The notes beneath the pieces were generated by a model. That model did no database searches. It was not told the DNA's origin and saw nothing but the letters and a program-made list of their open reading frames with translations. Below, one piece after another: positions 52,267 through 52,528 of a DNA stretch of 52,528 bases. The stretch is from the NCBI GenBank assembly GCA_945902115.1, contig CAMDLY010000014.1:1-52528 (forward strand), in the 5' to 3' direction. Numbering within the stretch: the stretch's first letter is position 1; the number at the start of each line of letters is the position of its first letter. Origin of the DNA: Lishizhenia tianjinensis (GTDB taxonomy: Bacteria > Bacteroidota > Bacteroidia > Flavobacteriales_D > Crocinitomicaceae). A program made the translations under genes and the position numbers.

Positions 52267-52528
52267 GCAATAGCCTATTGAAACTACTCAAAGCCGGAAA
52301 TCACGTGTTGGTTAATGGAAATATTGAAGGGGTGTTGCCCGATTTGTCGGATATCATAGAACATTTTGTGCCTAAAGCAGAAGAAGGTTCTCCAAGAGCT
52401 TTAATACTTTGTGTCTCCGACGACCAGGTTCGCCTCATTGGTGAATGCCTTAAAGATCGCGCGAAAGACTTAGACCTAACCATAGACCTAATTACCGATA
52501 AGGGAAATAAACTCAAGCAACGCAACGA
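52263..52528 (+). CDS. DEAD-box-helicase-like protein, N-terminal fragment (cut by window edge)
   Basis: The first 88 residues only. They read like the first RecA-like domain of a Bacteroidota DEAD-box-related protein: NIEGVLPDLSDIIE, then RALILCVSDDQVRLIGECLK, then LITDKGNKLKQRN. No complete Walker A is visible in this part, so it could be a degenerate family member. The ATG overlaps the mazG-like stop by 4 nt. Confidence 0.6.
   Translation, partial: MSNSLLKLLKAGNHVLVNGNIEGVLPDLSDIIEHFVPKAEEGSPRALILCVSDDQVRLIGECLKDRAKDLDLTIDLITDKGNKLKQRN

Overview
The window reads as chromosomal DNA of a gliding-type Bacteroidota bacterium, probably order Flavobacteriales (Crocinitomicaceae or Cryomorphaceae-like; this finer placement is inference). 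The evidence is: several secreted proteins with type IX secretion (T9SS) C-terminal sorting domains, one of them of the CHU_C/gliding-associated type B; GEVED and Ig/PKD-like adhesin modules; Bacteroidota promoters (TAnnTTTG, sometimes with TTG 17-23 nt upstream); AT-rich DNA; an ATP synthase operon lacking beta and epsilon; and an ExbB-hypothetical-ExbD-ExbD block. There is no sign of phage, integrase, insertion sequence, CRISPR array, rRNA or tRNA. Genes are packed tightly: no gene-free stretch exceeds about 100 nt.

Layout. 1-7.4 kb: the end of a large exported protein, a secreted Mn-type superoxide dismutase with an extra C-terminal domain, MgtE, a PIN-PhoH ATPase, a TIGR01777 epimerase, a small lipoprotein divergent from an exported S41 peptidase, and a YqaA-like membrane protein. 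7.4-25.6 kb (minus strand): five large T9SS cargo proteins, four of them consecutive and modular, most with their own intrinsic terminator, interrupted by an omega-amidase/aminotransferase pair. 25.7-32.1 kb: an SDR with an altered active site, then on the minus strand atpB-E-F-H-A-G followed by an orphan LuxR-type response regulator. 32.1-37.4 kb: haem biosynthesis (hemJ, hemA, hemC, hemD) around an exported hypothetical protein, methylmalonyl-CoA epimerase and a HAD phosphatase. 37.5-40.3 kb: an Exb/Tol-type proton-channel operon with a clear promoter and terminator. 40.4-45.2 kb: a PaaZ-PaaY-like pair, a tiny lipoprotein, aminopeptidase P and an alpha/beta hydrolase. 45.3-52.5 kb: a methyltransferase, a prolyl oligopeptidase overlapping a DUF4421 barrel protein, a GH16 enzyme coupled to an aldehyde dehydrogenase, a MazG-like pyrophosphohydrolase and the start of a helicase-like gene that runs off the right edge.

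How the genes work together. The atp operon and the Exb operon both deal with proton motive force; hemJ/A/C/D supply tetrapyrroles. The T9SS cargo cluster is likely a set of cell-surface adhesins. The aminotransferase and omega-amidase form a plausible transamination-salvage pair, and PaaZ with the hexapeptide protein is the last part of an aerobic phenylacetyl-CoA-like pathway without its oxygenase in view.

I did not find one convincing, wholly new multi-gene system. The most interesting non-routine signals are four start codons lying only 3-4 nt behind a perfect -7 box (predicted leaderless mRNAs), a 14-bp perfect hairpin between atpE and atpF, the superoxide dismutase fusion, the PaaZ-PaaY coupling and the modular adhesin array.
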